Assembly (NCBI RefSeq): GCF_016862435.1
Contig: NZ_BOMY01000054.1
Coordinates: forward strand, 1 to 64,000
Direction: 5' to 3'
From: Paractinoplanes tereljensis
GTDB taxonomy: Bacteria > Actinomycetota > Actinomycetes > Mycobacteriales > Micromonosporaceae
Length of the DNA: 64,000 bases
In this document: piece after piece, positions 50,565 through 59,977 of the stretch
Layout: each line of letters begins with the position of its first letter
Numbering within the stretch: the first letter of the stretch is position 1
Made by a program: the position numbers and the translations under genes
The notes under the pieces: model-generated
What the model was told of the DNA's origin: nothing
The model's input: only the letters and a program-made list of their open reading frames with translations
The model's database searches: none

Positions 50565-51812
50565 TCATGAAGCCGGCCGCGCGTACTGCAAAGTCTTGGC
50601 CTGGCGCACCGCGGTCACCTCGACCTCGGTTTGCTGTTCCATCGTCACGCTACCGCCGTTGCTGTTCACCGACGCGACCACCCCGCCCGGGATCTGCAGC
50701 GCGGTCTGCATAGTCTGGGGAGATCCGATCACGGTCAACGTGTACGGGGCACTGAGCTTGGCATTGTCGGCGATGATCCCGCCACCCTCCGCGTCCACGA
50801 AGTAGCTGGACGCGACGATCCGCACGGTCTGCCCGTTGGAACCGCCCAGCTGCAGCACCTCGCCGCCGGCCCCGCGCAGCTCCTGCACCGCGTTGAGCAA
50901 CGCCGATGCCTTCACCTTGTCCATCGTGATCACCAGGCCCGGCCCACGACCCGGGAGGGTGCCCGCGAGCAGGCCGAGTTCATCGGCGCGCTTCTCCGCC
51001 TCGGCCAGGGCCGCCTGCCGGCCGGCCACACCCGAGCTCAGCTGCCGCTGACTGTTCTCCAGCGCGCTGATCTGGCTCTGCAACCGGCTGTCGCTGGAGT
51101 CCAGGTCCGACAGGATCCGCACCAGGTCCTCCTGGCGCATCGTGGCCAATCCCTCGTCGCCGTCGTTGCTGCGCAACTGCACGACCAGGGTGAAACCGAA
51201 CAACGCCAGCAAGACCAGGATGAGCGTGCCGGCCGAGGTGAGCCGGCGCGGCGATGCCGCTTTCGCGGCCGTCGGTGCTTCCGGCGCTGCCTCCGCCTCC
51301 GCTTCCTTCGTGGGTACGGCGGGATCAGGCGCTTCCGGTACGGGCTCCGCAGACGGTCCCGTGGCACTCGGCTCCGGCGCTTCCGCTTCCACCGTCACCG
51401 GTTCGAGTGACGGGGTGATCCGCCGGGTCTCGCCGCCCGGATCCCGGGCCGGCCGCTCCAGGCGGGTGGTCGGCCCCTCCCCGATCGGCTCGTCGCGCCG
51501 CACCGGCGGCAGCGCGGCCGGCGGGCTGAGTCGCTCGGTCACCTCGTCGTCGCCGGCGCGCTCCACGGTGGGCGCGGCCGGCCGGGCCATCGGCGCGGTC
51601 ACCTCGTCGTCGGGCGCCGGGAATGGCGGCCGGGTCACGGGCGCGGTCGCTTCACCAGGGGACGGGGTGCTTTGCAGCCGGTGCGCTTCTGGGGCGGGCG
51701 TCGTGCTTTCGGGGGCGGGGTGGCCCGTACCTATATCGGTTTTATCGGGTTTTTCGGCGTGCGGTGGACGGCGGCCGGCGGTGGGCAGGTCCTGGTTGCG
51801 GTCGTCGGTCAT
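50565..51812 (-). CDS. DUF881 membrane protein with long disordered N-terminus
   Basis: The 415-residue protein has about 185 residues of Pro/Glu/Thr-rich, probably disordered cytosolic sequence. One membrane helix (TLILVLLALFGFTLVVQL), a coiled coil and an extracellular DUF881 domain (LPGRGPGLVITMDKV ... VRIVASSYFVDAEGGG) follow. Similar to Rv1825 in the conserved pgsA-like-DUF881-sbp-DUF881-gcvH block, whose cellular role is unclear. The N-terminus is longer than in mycobacteria. Confidence 0.87.
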   Translation of the reverse strand: MTDDRNQDLPTAGRRPPHAEKPDKTDIGTGHPAPESTTPAPEAHRLQSTPSPGEATAPVTRPPFPAPDDEVTAPMARPAAPTVERAGDDEVTERLSPPAALPPVRRDEPIGEGPTTRLERPARDPGGETRRITPSLEPVTVEAEAPEPSATGPSAEPVPEAPDPAVPTKEAEAEAAPEAPTAAKAASPRRLTSAGTLILVLLALFGFTLVVQLRSNDGDEGLATMRQEDLVRILSDLDSSDSRLQSQISALENSQRQLSSGVAGRQAALAEAEKRADELGLLAGTLPGRGPGLVITMDKVKASALLNAVQELRGAGGEVLQLGGSNGQTVRIVASSYFVDAEGGGIIADNAKLSAPYTLTVIGSPQTMQTALQIPGGVVASVNSNGGSVTMEQQTEVEVTAVRQAKTLQYARPAS

Positions 51813-51814
51813 GA

Positions 51815-52147
51815 TCAGGCCCGGAAGAGGTGGCGGCGGATGGCCGCCACGTTGCCGAAGATGCGCACGCCGAGGACCACGACGACGCCGGTGGAGAGTT
51901 GCCCGCCCACCCCGAGTTGATCGCCGAGATAGACGATCAGGGCGGCGACCAGCACGTTCGAGATGAACGAGATGACGAACTGTTTGTCGTCGAAGATCCC
52001 GTCGAGTTTGGCGCGCACCCCGCCGAACACCGCGTCGAGCGCGGCGACCACGGCGATCGGCAGATAGGGCAACAGCGGAGCCGGCACGCTCGGGTGGAAA
52101 ACGATGCCCAGGACGACACCTGCGACGAGGGCGAGTACGGCGATCAT
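51815..52147 (-). CDS. Small basic protein Sbp (DUF1290)
   Basis: The 110-residue protein has three membrane helices and the family motif YLPIAVVAALDAVFGGVRAK. It is encoded between the two DUF881 genes as in M. tuberculosis (Rv1824) and in Bacillus division clusters (sbp). Its start overlaps the stop of the upstream DUF881 gene by 4 nt. Function unknown; linked by position to cell division. Confidence 0.9.
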   Translation of the reverse strand: MIAVLALVAGVVLGIVFHPSVPAPLLPYLPIAVVAALDAVFGGVRAKLDGIFDDKQFVISFISNVLVAALIVYLGDQLGVGGQLSTGVVVVLGVRIFGNVAAIRRHLFRA

Positions 52148-53061
52148 CGGCCGCCTTCCGATGCTTTCGGGTCGGCCGACACCGAGCCCGAGGGGAACGA
52201 GGAGCCCGAGGGAGCGGGCGGAGGGGTGGATGGCACGGCCACCCGCAGTTTCAGTTCGGTGGCCGCCGCGAGGGTGACGTTCTTGGCCTCGCGCGCGTTG
52301 AAGGACATGCCGTACTTGGACACCAGCTGCTTGAAGAAGTGGCCCGCGTAACCGTCCTCGAAGTCCTTGTCGAGGTCGTCGGGCCCGATCGCGATCACCT
52401 CGTAGGGCGAGCTCACCGGCCGGAAGTCGACCAGGATCGCTTCGCCCGCCTGCCGGATCGTGGAGGTCGCGGTGAGGCGCTGGCCGTTGATCGCGATGGC
52501 CTCGGCGCCCAGCGACCAGAGCGCGTTGGTGGCCAGCTGCAGGTCGGTGTCCTTGACCCGGGCCACGGTGTTGCGCTCGCCGGTCACCGCGTTGATCGGG
52601 GTCGGCCCGTCGACCAGGGTGACCTTGGCGCCCGAGCCGGTGACCGCGGCCAGGCCGGTGGCCGCCTCGAGGTCGCGGAGTTTCGCCACGGTGGCCCCGC
52701 CGAGCTCGCGTTCGCGCAGCTCGTTGACCTCGTCGGTGAGCTGCTCGGCCCGGGTCTGGAGTTGGACCGTTTCATCGCGGCGCTTCTGGACCTGTTCGAC
52801 CAGGCTGGCCCGGGCGGTGGTGCGGGCCGGCTCGTCGGCCATCGTCTGCTGGTAGGCGACGACCAGCAGGAAACCCAGGGCGACCAGGGTGAGCGCGAGG
52901 ACGCCGCTGGTCAGATGTCGGCGCGGGCCGGTGGGCTGGCCCTCGACGGCCTTGCGGGCCGCGGCGGCGGCATAGCCGGGTTCGAGGGGATTGCGGAACA
53001 GCTCGGTGAGGAAGTCGGGGGTGAAGACCCGCTTGGGCGGGGTCTCGTCCGGCGTGGTCAT
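52144..53061 (-). CDS. DUF881 membrane protein
   Basis: The 305-residue protein has a cytosolic N-terminus, a membrane helix (SGVLALTLVALGFLLVVAYQ), a coiled coil (about residues 90-120) and a DUF881 domain (VTGSGAKVTLVDGPTPINAV, LGAEAIAINGQRL). It is the Rv1823 counterpart. Its ATG overlaps the phosphatidyltransferase stop codon by 4 nt, so the block is one operon. Confidence 0.88.
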   Translation of the reverse strand: MTTPDETPPKRVFTPDFLTELFRNPLEPGYAAAAARKAVEGQPTGPRRHLTSGVLALTLVALGFLLVVAYQQTMADEPARTTARASLVEQVQKRRDETVQLQTRAEQLTDEVNELRERELGGATVAKLRDLEAATGLAAVTGSGAKVTLVDGPTPINAVTGERNTVARVKDTDLQLATNALWSLGAEAIAINGQRLTATSTIRQAGEAILVDFRPVSSPYEVIAIGPDDLDKDFEDGYAGHFFKQLVSKYGMSFNAREAKNVTLAAATELKLRVAVPSTPPPAPSGSSFPSGSVSADPKASEGGR

Positions 53062-53675
53062 CCGGTGGCCGCCGTCGGCTGGACCCGGTCGGCCCGCAGC
53101 AGCTGGGCGATCTGCATGAGGTAGAGGGCGGCGGCCGCCCAGTACAGGTAGAGCGCCCACCAGGCCAGACCCCAGCCGATCGGGGTAGCCCACGCCGAGG
53201 TGGCGTCGACGGCGTGCGCGAGCAGCAGGATCGGGAACGCGCCGAGCAGCACGAACGTGCCGGTCTTGCCGACGTAGTGCACCGGGAGCGCCCCGCTGTG
53301 CCCGTGCCGGCGCAGCACCAGCAGCGCGATGCCCATCACGACCTCGCGCAGCAGCAGCGCGCCGGTCAGCCACCACGGGACGACGCCGCGGATGGTGAAG
53401 CCGATCAGGGTGGCCAGGATGTAGAGCCGGTCGGCGAACGGGTCGAGCAGCTCACCGAGGCGGCTCACCGAGTTCATCCGGCGGGCGACGAAGCCGTCGA
53501 CCCAGTCGGTGGTGCCGCCGACGGCCAGCACGATCAGCGCGGCCACGTCGTGGTGCGGGCCGAGCAGGAGATAGAGGAACAGCGGCACGCCGAGCAACCG
53601 GATGAAGCTGATCACGTTGGGGATCGTCCAGATCCGGTTGGAGGCGGTGATGGACGGCGCAGGCTGCTGCGACAT
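53058..53675 (-). CDS. CDP-alcohol phosphatidyltransferase (PgsA-like)
   Basis: The 205-residue integral membrane enzyme has the full CDP-alcohol motif D-x2-DG-x2-AR-x8-G-x3-D-x3-D (DWVDGFVARRMNSVSRLGEL then LDPFADR) and five to six membrane helices. It transfers a phosphatidyl group from CDP-diacylglycerol to glycerol phosphate or another alcohol. It heads the DUF881-sbp-DUF881 operon, as the Rv1822 PgsA2-type gene does. Confidence 0.9.
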   Translation of the reverse strand: MSQQPAPSITASNRIWTIPNVISFIRLLGVPLFLYLLLGPHHDVAALIVLAVGGTTDWVDGFVARRMNSVSRLGELLDPFADRLYILATLIGFTIRGVVPWWLTGALLLREVVMGIALLVLRRHGHSGALPVHYVGKTGTFVLLGAFPILLLAHAVDATSAWATPIGWGLAWWALYLYWAAAALYLMQIAQLLRADRVQPTAATG

Positions 53676-53843
53676 CGCGACTTCCTCTCCCCCTCCGGAG
53701 ACGGCGCAGGCCGGACTCCGGGCAAGCTTGCCCCCGACCGGTTTGGTACCGGTCACTCGCCGAGCCACTATAACCAGCCCTGAGCCTGCAACCCGTCACC
53801 CGTCGCGTGCCGCACAGCGTGTCCGGCGTCCTAGGAACCTAGT

Positions 53844-55796
53844 TCATCGGCGTCCCCGGCGTGCGCGCACGTAGTCGTCCACCACGTAGCGGCCCAACTC
53901 CTCGGCGTCCGGGCTGAACACCCGGCCGCCGTTGCGCTCGGCCACCCGGCCCACGAAACGCTGCAGGCCCGGGTCCTCACCCAGCATGAAGAAGTTGAGG
54001 GTCGCGCCGAACCGGGTCAGGTGATCGACCTCGTGGACCGTGGCCCGGATGGTCTCCGGGGTGGGCGGCCACCAGAAGTAGGAATCGCCGTCCTCCAGGT
54101 GCGCGGTCGGCTCGCCGTCGGTCACCACCATCACCACCGGCTCGGCCCCCGGGTGCCGGCGCAGGTGCCGGCCGGCCAGGTTGAGGGCGTGCTGCAGGTT
54201 GGTGCCCTTCTCGGCGGTGGGGTCGATCGCCGCGAGTTGCCCCTGGGACAGCACCGAGGCGTACTTGCCGAACCCGATGATCTGCAGCGAGTCCTGCGGG
54301 AACTGGGTCGCCACCAGGTGCGACAGCGCGAGGGCGGTCTGTTTCATCGGTCCCCAGCGGCCGTCCGCATACATCGAGTACGACAGGTCGACGCACAGCG
54401 CGACCACGGCCGAGGCCCGGTGCTCTGTCTCGGCCACCTCGAAGTCGTCCGGAGTCAGCCGCACCGGCAGGGTCGCGGTGCCACCGGACGAGGCCCGGCG
54501 CCGGACCGCGTTACCGATGGTGCGGACCACGTCGAGCGGCTGCTCGTCGCCGTACTCCCAGCGGCGGGACGAGCCGATCAGGTCGCCGGCCGCGCCGGCG
54601 TCGCGCAGGTCGTGCTGGCCCTGCCGCTTGCCGGACAGCTCGTCGAAGACCTTGGCCAGGGCGGTGCGGCCGAGCCGGCGCAACGCCTTGGGCGAAAGCG
54701 TCAGGCCGTCCTCGTCGCGGCTGACCCAGCCCTGCCGGGACAGTTCGCGTTCGAGGTCGCGCAGCCGGCGCACGTCGTCGGCGGCACCGCGGCCGAGCTG
54801 CCGCTCCACCATCTCGACGTCGATGTCGTCGAGGGTCGCCCCGGGATGCTCCTGGCTCAGCTGTTCGAGCAGTTCGTCGAGGTCACCGATCTCGCCGAGA
54901 GCGGCGGCCGCGTCGCCGTAGCCCAGGTCGTTCGGGCCGCGTACCCGTTCGCCGCGGCCCCAGTTGAGCTGGGGGCGCAGTGCGCGCAGGTTGTCGGTCA
55001 TCTCGCCGAGCTGCCCGCGCAGCCCACTGTCGCCGAGGGCCTGGTCCATCAGCCGGGAGAGCTCTTCCTGCTGCTGCGGGGAGAGCGAGCGCATCAGCCG
55101 CTCGGCCGCCGCTGCCCGCCGGGCCAGGGAGTCGATCAGTTCCTCGACGTTGGCCGGGTTCTCGGGGAAGAACTGGCCGTGCTTGGACATGAACTGCTGA
55201 AAGGCGTCGTTGGTGTCCTCGCCCCGGGCGTGTCGCCGCAGCAGGTCGTTGAGGTCCTCGACCATTTCCGAGACGCCGTCGAAGTTGCCGTTCTCCAGGG
55301 CCTGCTTCATCCCGGCGAACCGCTGCTCGACCACCTCGCGCTTAAGGCCATCGAGAATCTGCTGGTAGAGCCCCCGAGCTTCGTCCGATGTCCAGTTATA
55401 TTCGGACAATTCCTCGACGGCTCGGGACGTCGAGCGGGGCAGGTTGTCCAGCACCGCCTCGGCGAACCGCGCGTCGTCGTCGTTCGAGGCCCGCAGAGCG
55501 TCCCGCTCGGCCGCGAGGGCCTGGTCGAGGAGCTGCTGGGCCCGGGTCACCGCGCCGTCGAGATTGCCCCGGCGCAGCGCCTCCCGGCGCATCCGCCGGG
55601 CCCGGTCGCGCAGCTCGTCGAGCCCGCGGCCGTCCTGCGGGCCGCGCCGGACCAGCTCGCGCAGCACGTCACGCAGGCTGTCGCCGGCCAGCACCCGCTC
55701 GCCCACCTCGTCGACGGCCGCGCGCACGTCGTAGGGCGGCGCGAGCGGATCGGGCCCGTCGCGCCACGCCCCGTATCGGAAGGTATTGCCCGCCAC
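53844..55796 (-). CDS. vWA-domain protein partner of a MoxR-type ATPase
   Basis: The 650-residue cytosolic protein has a long helical N-terminal region (about 1-440) and a C-terminal von Willebrand A domain with the MIDAS residues DLSYSM and TDGEPT. MoxR-vWA pairs act as chaperone or metal-insertion machines, as in Mg-chelatase. It follows the ATPase gene by 4 nt. M. tuberculosis Rv0958-Rv0959 is the same pair; its target is unknown. Confidence 0.9.
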   Translation of the reverse strand: MAGNTFRYGAWRDGPDPLAPPYDVRAAVDEVGERVLAGDSLRDVLRELVRRGPQDGRGLDELRDRARRMRREALRRGNLDGAVTRAQQLLDQALAAERDALRASNDDDARFAEAVLDNLPRSTSRAVEELSEYNWTSDEARGLYQQILDGLKREVVEQRFAGMKQALENGNFDGVSEMVEDLNDLLRRHARGEDTNDAFQQFMSKHGQFFPENPANVEELIDSLARRAAAAERLMRSLSPQQQEELSRLMDQALGDSGLRGQLGEMTDNLRALRPQLNWGRGERVRGPNDLGYGDAAAALGEIGDLDELLEQLSQEHPGATLDDIDVEMVERQLGRGAADDVRRLRDLERELSRQGWVSRDEDGLTLSPKALRRLGRTALAKVFDELSGKRQGQHDLRDAGAAGDLIGSSRRWEYGDEQPLDVVRTIGNAVRRRASSGGTATLPVRLTPDDFEVAETEHRASAVVALCVDLSYSMYADGRWGPMKQTALALSHLVATQFPQDSLQIIGFGKYASVLSQGQLAAIDPTAEKGTNLQHALNLAGRHLRRHPGAEPVVMVVTDGEPTAHLEDGDSYFWWPPTPETIRATVHEVDHLTRFGATLNFFMLGEDPGLQRFVGRVAERNGGRVFSPDAEELGRYVVDDYVRARRGRR

Positions 55797-55800
55797 GCTG

Positions 55801-57225
55801 TCAGCTCCCGTAGAGAGTGCGTCCGTCGTCGGTGAGTTCCTTGGCGAGCCGCCGGGTCAGGTGCAGCCCCTCCAGGACGAACTCGATGCCCGACGCTGCC
55901 TGCCCCGGGCTGGGCGCGTCGCCGAGCCCGAGCCGGTCGAGCACCTTGGCCAGCCCCGGAACCGTGCCGATCTGCCCCAGCAGTTCCTCGGCCGAGACCA
56001 GGTCACCGGTCTCGACGATGGCCCCCTCGGCGACCAGGTCGGTGAACCCGGACAGGTCGAGCCCGCCCAGCCGGTCGCGGAACGTCTCGGCGGTGGCGAC
56101 CCGCAGCAGGTGCGCGAGGACCTCGGTCTCCCGGCCCTCCTCACCGCTCTCGAACTCGACCTTGCCGCGCAGCGTGGAGGTGACCGAGACGGTGTCGCAG
56201 ACCCGGGCGACCGCCTCTCGCTCGCCGCGCAGGCCGGCCCGGCGCAGCGCCGAGGCGGCCACGGTCTCGGCGGCCGCGATCGCGAACCGGGCCGAGATGC
56301 CCGACCGCGAGTCGACCGACGGCGATTCGCGCACCGCCCGGGTGTAGCGGGCCAGCACGTCGACCAGGTGGTCGGGCACGCTGGCGACCAGACCCGCTTC
56401 CTGCCGGATCAGCGCCGTCTCGAGGGCCAGGTCGACCGGGTAGTGGGTGCGGATCTCGGCGCCGAAGCGGTCCTTGAGCGGGGTGATGATGCGGCCGCGG
56501 TTGGTGTAGTCCTCCGGGTTGGCCGACGCCACCAGCAGCAGGTCGAGCGGCAGCCGCAGCTGGTAGCCGCGCACCTGGATGTCGCGCTCCTCCAGCACGT
56601 TGAGCAGCGAGACCTGGATGCGCTCGGCCAGGTCGGGAAGCTCGTTGACCGCGAAGATGCCCCGGTTGGTGCGCGGCACCAGCCCGAAGTGGATGGTCTC
56701 CGGGTCGCCGAGCGCGCGGCCCTCGGCCACCTTGATCGGGTCGACGTCACCGATCAGGTCACCCACGCTGGTGTCGGGGGTGGCGAGTTTCTCGCCGTAG
56801 CGCTCCGACCGGTGCAGCCAGGACACCGGCAGCAGATCGCCGGTCTCGCCGGCCAGCCGCCGGGACGCCGGGGTGATCGGCGCATAGGGGTGTTCGTGCA
56901 GCTCGGAGCCGGTGATGAACGGGGTCCACTCGTCGAGCAGGTCGACCAGGCCGCGGATGAGCCGGGTCTTGCCCTGCCCCCGCTCCCCCAGCAGCACCAT
57001 GTCGTGCCCGGCCAGCAGCGCCCGCTCGACCTCCGGGAGCACCGTGTCGTCATAACCGACGATGCCCGGGAACCGCGGCGCGCCCGCCCGCAGCCGCTCC
57101 AGCAGATTGCCCCGGAGCTCTTCCTTGACCGTGCGGTATTCATGCCCCGCGGCCCGCAACTCGCCCACCGTGCGCGGCAGGTCAGCGGGCGGAACCGGAG
57201 TGATCGCGATAACAGCGTCTGTCAC
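55801..57225 (-). CDS. MoxR/Mg-chelatase-type AAA+ ATPase
   Basis: The 474-residue AAA+ protein has Walker A GERGQGKTR, the GIFAVNELPDL Walker B-like segment, sensor LLVASANPEDYTNRG and arginine-finger region LKDRFGAEIRTHYP. It is predicted to remodel a client protein bound by the vWA partner downstream. The GTG at 57225 (VTDAVIAITPVPP) is preferred over longer frames. No MoxR-associated effector domain gene was found nearby. Confidence 0.9.
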   Translation of the reverse strand: MTDAVIAITPVPPADLPRTVGELRAAGHEYRTVKEELRGNLLERLRAGAPRFPGIVGYDDTVLPEVERALLAGHDMVLLGERGQGKTRLIRGLVDLLDEWTPFITGSELHEHPYAPITPASRRLAGETGDLLPVSWLHRSERYGEKLATPDTSVGDLIGDVDPIKVAEGRALGDPETIHFGLVPRTNRGIFAVNELPDLAERIQVSLLNVLEERDIQVRGYQLRLPLDLLLVASANPEDYTNRGRIITPLKDRFGAEIRTHYPVDLALETALIRQEAGLVASVPDHLVDVLARYTRAVRESPSVDSRSGISARFAIAAAETVAASALRRAGLRGEREAVARVCDTVSVTSTLRGKVEFESGEEGRETEVLAHLLRVATAETFRDRLGGLDLSGFTDLVAEGAIVETGDLVSAEELLGQIGTVPGLAKVLDRLGLGDAPSPGQAASGIEFVLEGLHLTRRLAKELTDDGRTLYGS

Positions 57226-57367
57226 GGCAGGAACGCTACTCCGCCGGTGTGACAGGAAAATGAGATCAACGTGGCACTCCGAATCGGGAATAACGGCGCG
57301 CCGGTCGGAGCTGGTGTGACACGCGTCGGTCTGGCGCCCGGGCGGCCGGTGCGGGCAGGCTGTCAGC

Positions 57368-58186
57368 ATGGCGGACATCCAGCGGTACGCGGCGTTCACG
57401 GACGACCCCAAAGGCGGCAACCCGGCGGGTGTCGTGCTCGACGCCTCGGGTCTCGGTGACGACGAGATGCTGGCCATCGCGGCCGAGGTCGGCTACTCGG
57501 AGACCGCGTTCCGGGTCTCGGTCGACGGTGATCGGCACCGGGTCCGCTACTTCGCGCCGCTGGCCGAGGTGCCGTTCTGCGGGCACGCGACGGTGGCCAC
57601 CGCGGTCGCGCTCGGGCCGGGCGAGCACGTCTTCGTGACCAACGCCGGCGAGGTGCCGGTGACCGTCGACGACGCCGGCCGGGCCACCCTGACCAGCGTG
57701 CCGGCCACCGTCGCCGACCTGCCCGAGGCCGATCTCGCGGCGCTGCTGGCCGCGCTGCGCTGGAACGCCTTCGACCTCGACGAGTCACTGCCGCCGCGGG
57801 TCGCCTACGCCGGGGCGTACCACCCGATCCTCGCCGTCGGCAGCCGGCAGCGCCTCGCCGACCTGGACTACGACGTGCCGGCGTTGAAAGCGCTGATGGA
57901 GGCGCGCGGCTGGACCACCGTGCAGCTGGTCTTCCGGGCCACCGACGACACCTACGACGTGCGGGACCCGTTCCCGGTCGGCGGCGTCTACGAAGATCCG
58001 GCCACCGGGGCGGCCGCCGCTGCCTTCGGCGCCTACCTGCGCGAACTGTGGATCGCCTCGGACGACGACACCCTGCTGCTGCGCCAGGGCGACGACATGG
58101 GCCGGCCCAGCCGGATCACCGTGCGGCTGCACCCGGGCGAGGCCGGCGTGCGGGTCAGCGGCACCGCGGTCCCGATCCCCGGCTGA
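57368..58186 (+). CDS. PhzF-family isomerase/epimerase
   Basis: The 272-residue protein has two pseudo-symmetric alpha/beta domains with the catalytic Glu in GYSETAFRV, FCGHATVATA, and PVGGVYEDPATGAAAAAFGAYL in the second half. Family members isomerise or epimerise small acids; phenazine PhzF is one case, and no phenazine genes are nearby. Start ATG at 57368. Substrate unknown. Confidence 0.9.
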   Translation: MADIQRYAAFTDDPKGGNPAGVVLDASGLGDDEMLAIAAEVGYSETAFRVSVDGDRHRVRYFAPLAEVPFCGHATVATAVALGPGEHVFVTNAGEVPVTVDDAGRATLTSVPATVADLPEADLAALLAALRWNAFDLDESLPPRVAYAGAYHPILAVGSRQRLADLDYDVPALKALMEARGWTTVQLVFRATDDTYDVRDPFPVGGVYEDPATGAAAAAFGAYLRELWIASDDDTLLLRQGDDMGRPSRITVRLHPGEAGVRVSGTAVPIPG

Positions 58187-58216
58187 GTCGGGCGGGGCCA
58201 TAGGATTCGTGGCGAT

Positions 58217-59851
58217 ATGAGCGCCACGATGATCGGCCGGGAACTCGCCGCAGGCCACGGCGACCGCGTTCTCTTCTCGGGGCTCGACCTGGTGGTCGCC
58301 CCGGGAGACGTGATCGGGCTGGTGGGGGTGAACGGGGCCGGGAAGACGACGCTGCTGCGCACCCTGGCCGGACTCGTACCCCTCGAGGGCGGAACCGTCA
58401 CGCTCAGCCCGCCCACCGCGAACGTCGGATATCTGCCGCAGGAGCGGGAGCGGCGCGCCGGGGAGACCGTGCGTGACTTCCTCGCCCGCCGCACCGGGGT
58501 CGGGCCGGCCCAGGAGGCCATGGACGCCGCCGCCGAACGGCTCGGCGAGGGAGCGGCCGGGGCCGACGACGAGTACGCGGTCGCGCTCGAGCGCTGGCTC
58601 GACCTCGGCGGGGCCGACCTGGACGAACGCGCGGCCCAGGTGGCCGGGGAGCTCGGGCTCACCGTGGCCCTCGACCATCCGATGACAGCGCTGTCCGGTG
58701 GGCAGGCGGCTCGGGCGGGGATGGCGTCGCTGCTGCTCAGCCGGTACGACATCTTTCTGCTCGACGAGCCCACCAACGACCTCGACCTGGACGGGCTGCG
58801 GCGGCTCGAGGAGTTCGTCCGCGGGCTGCGGGCGGGGACGGTGCTGGTCAGCCACGATCGGGAGTTTCTTACCCGTACGGTCAGCAAGGTCTTGGAATTG
58901 GATCTTGCGCAGCAGCAGGTGAATTTGTTCGGTGGCGGGTACGGGGCCTACCTCGAAGAGCGCGAGCGGGCGCGGCGGCATGCGCGGGAGCAGTTCGACG
59001 AGTACGCGGGGAAGAAGGACGATCTGCTCGAACGGGCTCGGATGCAGCGGGCCTGGATGGAGAAAGGGGTCCGGAACGCGCGCCGCAAGGTTCCGGACAA
59101 CGACAAGATCGGCAAGAACCTCCGCGGGGAGAGCAGCGAGAAGCAAGCCGCCAAAGCCCGGCAGACGGAGCGGATGATCGAGCGGCTTGACGTGGTTGAG
59201 GAACCCCGCAAGGAGTGGGAACTGCGGATGGAGATCGCCGCGGCTCCTCGGGCCGGGGCGGTGGTGGCTACGCTGCGGGACGCCGTCGTGCGGCGCGGTT
59301 CCTTCACTCTCGGGCCGGTCACGCTGCAGATCGACTGGGCCGATCGGGTGGCGATCACCGGGGCCAACGGGTCGGGGAAGTCCACTCTCCTGGGGGCGCT
59401 GCTCGGGCGGATTCCGCTCTCCTCGGGGAGTGCCAGCCTGGGGTCGGGGGTGGTGGTCGGGGAGATCGACCAAGCTCGGGGGCTGTTTCTCGGGGAGCAG
59501 TCGCTGATGACGGCGTTCGGGGCTGAGGTTCCGTCGTGGGCGGACGCGGACGTGCGGACTCTGCTGGCCAAGTTCGGGCTGCGGTCCGCGCATGTGCCTA
59601 GGCCGGCTGCCTCGCTCTCGCCTGGGGAACGGACACGGGCCGCACTTGCCCTGTTGCAGGCCCGTGGGGTCAATCTGCTCGTGTTGGACGAGCCCACCAA
59701 CCATCTCGACCTGGCCGCCATCGAGCAGCTCGAATCGGCGCTGTCCTCCTATACCGGCACACTGCTGCTGGTCACCCACGACCGGCGGATGCTGGACGCA
59801 GTGGACACCAACCGGCATGTCGAGGTCACCGACGGGAAAGTTGCCGGCTGA
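58217..59851 (+). CDS. ABC-F family ATPase
   Basis: The 544-residue soluble protein has two ABC cassettes: Walker A GVNGAGKTT and GANGSGKST, signatures LSGGQAARAG and LSPGERTRA, Walker B LLDEPTNDLDLD and VLDEPTNHLDLA. A linker of about 80 residues joins them. ABC-F proteins act on ribosomes as translation factors or antibiotic-protection proteins; none of the linker features here fixes which. A TAGGAT -10 box 10 nt before the ATG points to a leaderless or near-leaderless mRNA. A hairpin follows the stop. Confidence 0.92.
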   Translation: MSATMIGRELAAGHGDRVLFSGLDLVVAPGDVIGLVGVNGAGKTTLLRTLAGLVPLEGGTVTLSPPTANVGYLPQERERRAGETVRDFLARRTGVGPAQEAMDAAAERLGEGAAGADDEYAVALERWLDLGGADLDERAAQVAGELGLTVALDHPMTALSGGQAARAGMASLLLSRYDIFLLDEPTNDLDLDGLRRLEEFVRGLRAGTVLVSHDREFLTRTVSKVLELDLAQQQVNLFGGGYGAYLEERERARRHAREQFDEYAGKKDDLLERARMQRAWMEKGVRNARRKVPDNDKIGKNLRGESSEKQAAKARQTERMIERLDVVEEPRKEWELRMEIAAAPRAGAVVATLRDAVVRRGSFTLGPVTLQIDWADRVAITGANGSGKSTLLGALLGRIPLSSGSASLGSGVVVGEIDQARGLFLGEQSLMTAFGAEVPSWADADVRTLLAKFGLRSAHVPRPAASLSPGERTRAALALLQARGVNLLVLDEPTNHLDLAAIEQLESALSSYTGTLLLVTHDRRMLDAVDTNRHVEVTDGKVAG

Positions 59852-59858
59852 CCAGCCC

Positions 59859-59885
59859 TCGGTCCCACCCGGGCGACGGGACCGA
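59859..59885 (+). terminator. Hairpin terminator after the ABC-F gene
   Basis: TCGGTCCC (59859-59866) and GGGACCGA (59878-59885) form an 8-bp stem around an 11-nt loop 7 nt after the stop codon. Confidence 0.65.
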
Positions 59886-59977
59886 AGAGCTACCTGTCCA
59901 TCACCTTGTGCTACCTTTATTTTTCCCTCGCCCGATCCCCGCCTTGGCCCCTCCGCCTGGAGCTGCGGGAGCATGCA

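Noticed and set aside
53844..57225. VMAP-type MoxR-vWA conflict system
   Set aside because: Only the ATPase and vWA members are present; the pair matches the conserved Rv0958-Rv0959 arrangement and no effector gene adjoins it.
57226..57367. tRNA or riboswitch between the ATPase and PhzF genes
   Set aside because: No cloverleaf, T-loop sequence or conserved aptamer core could be found here or in other gaps.
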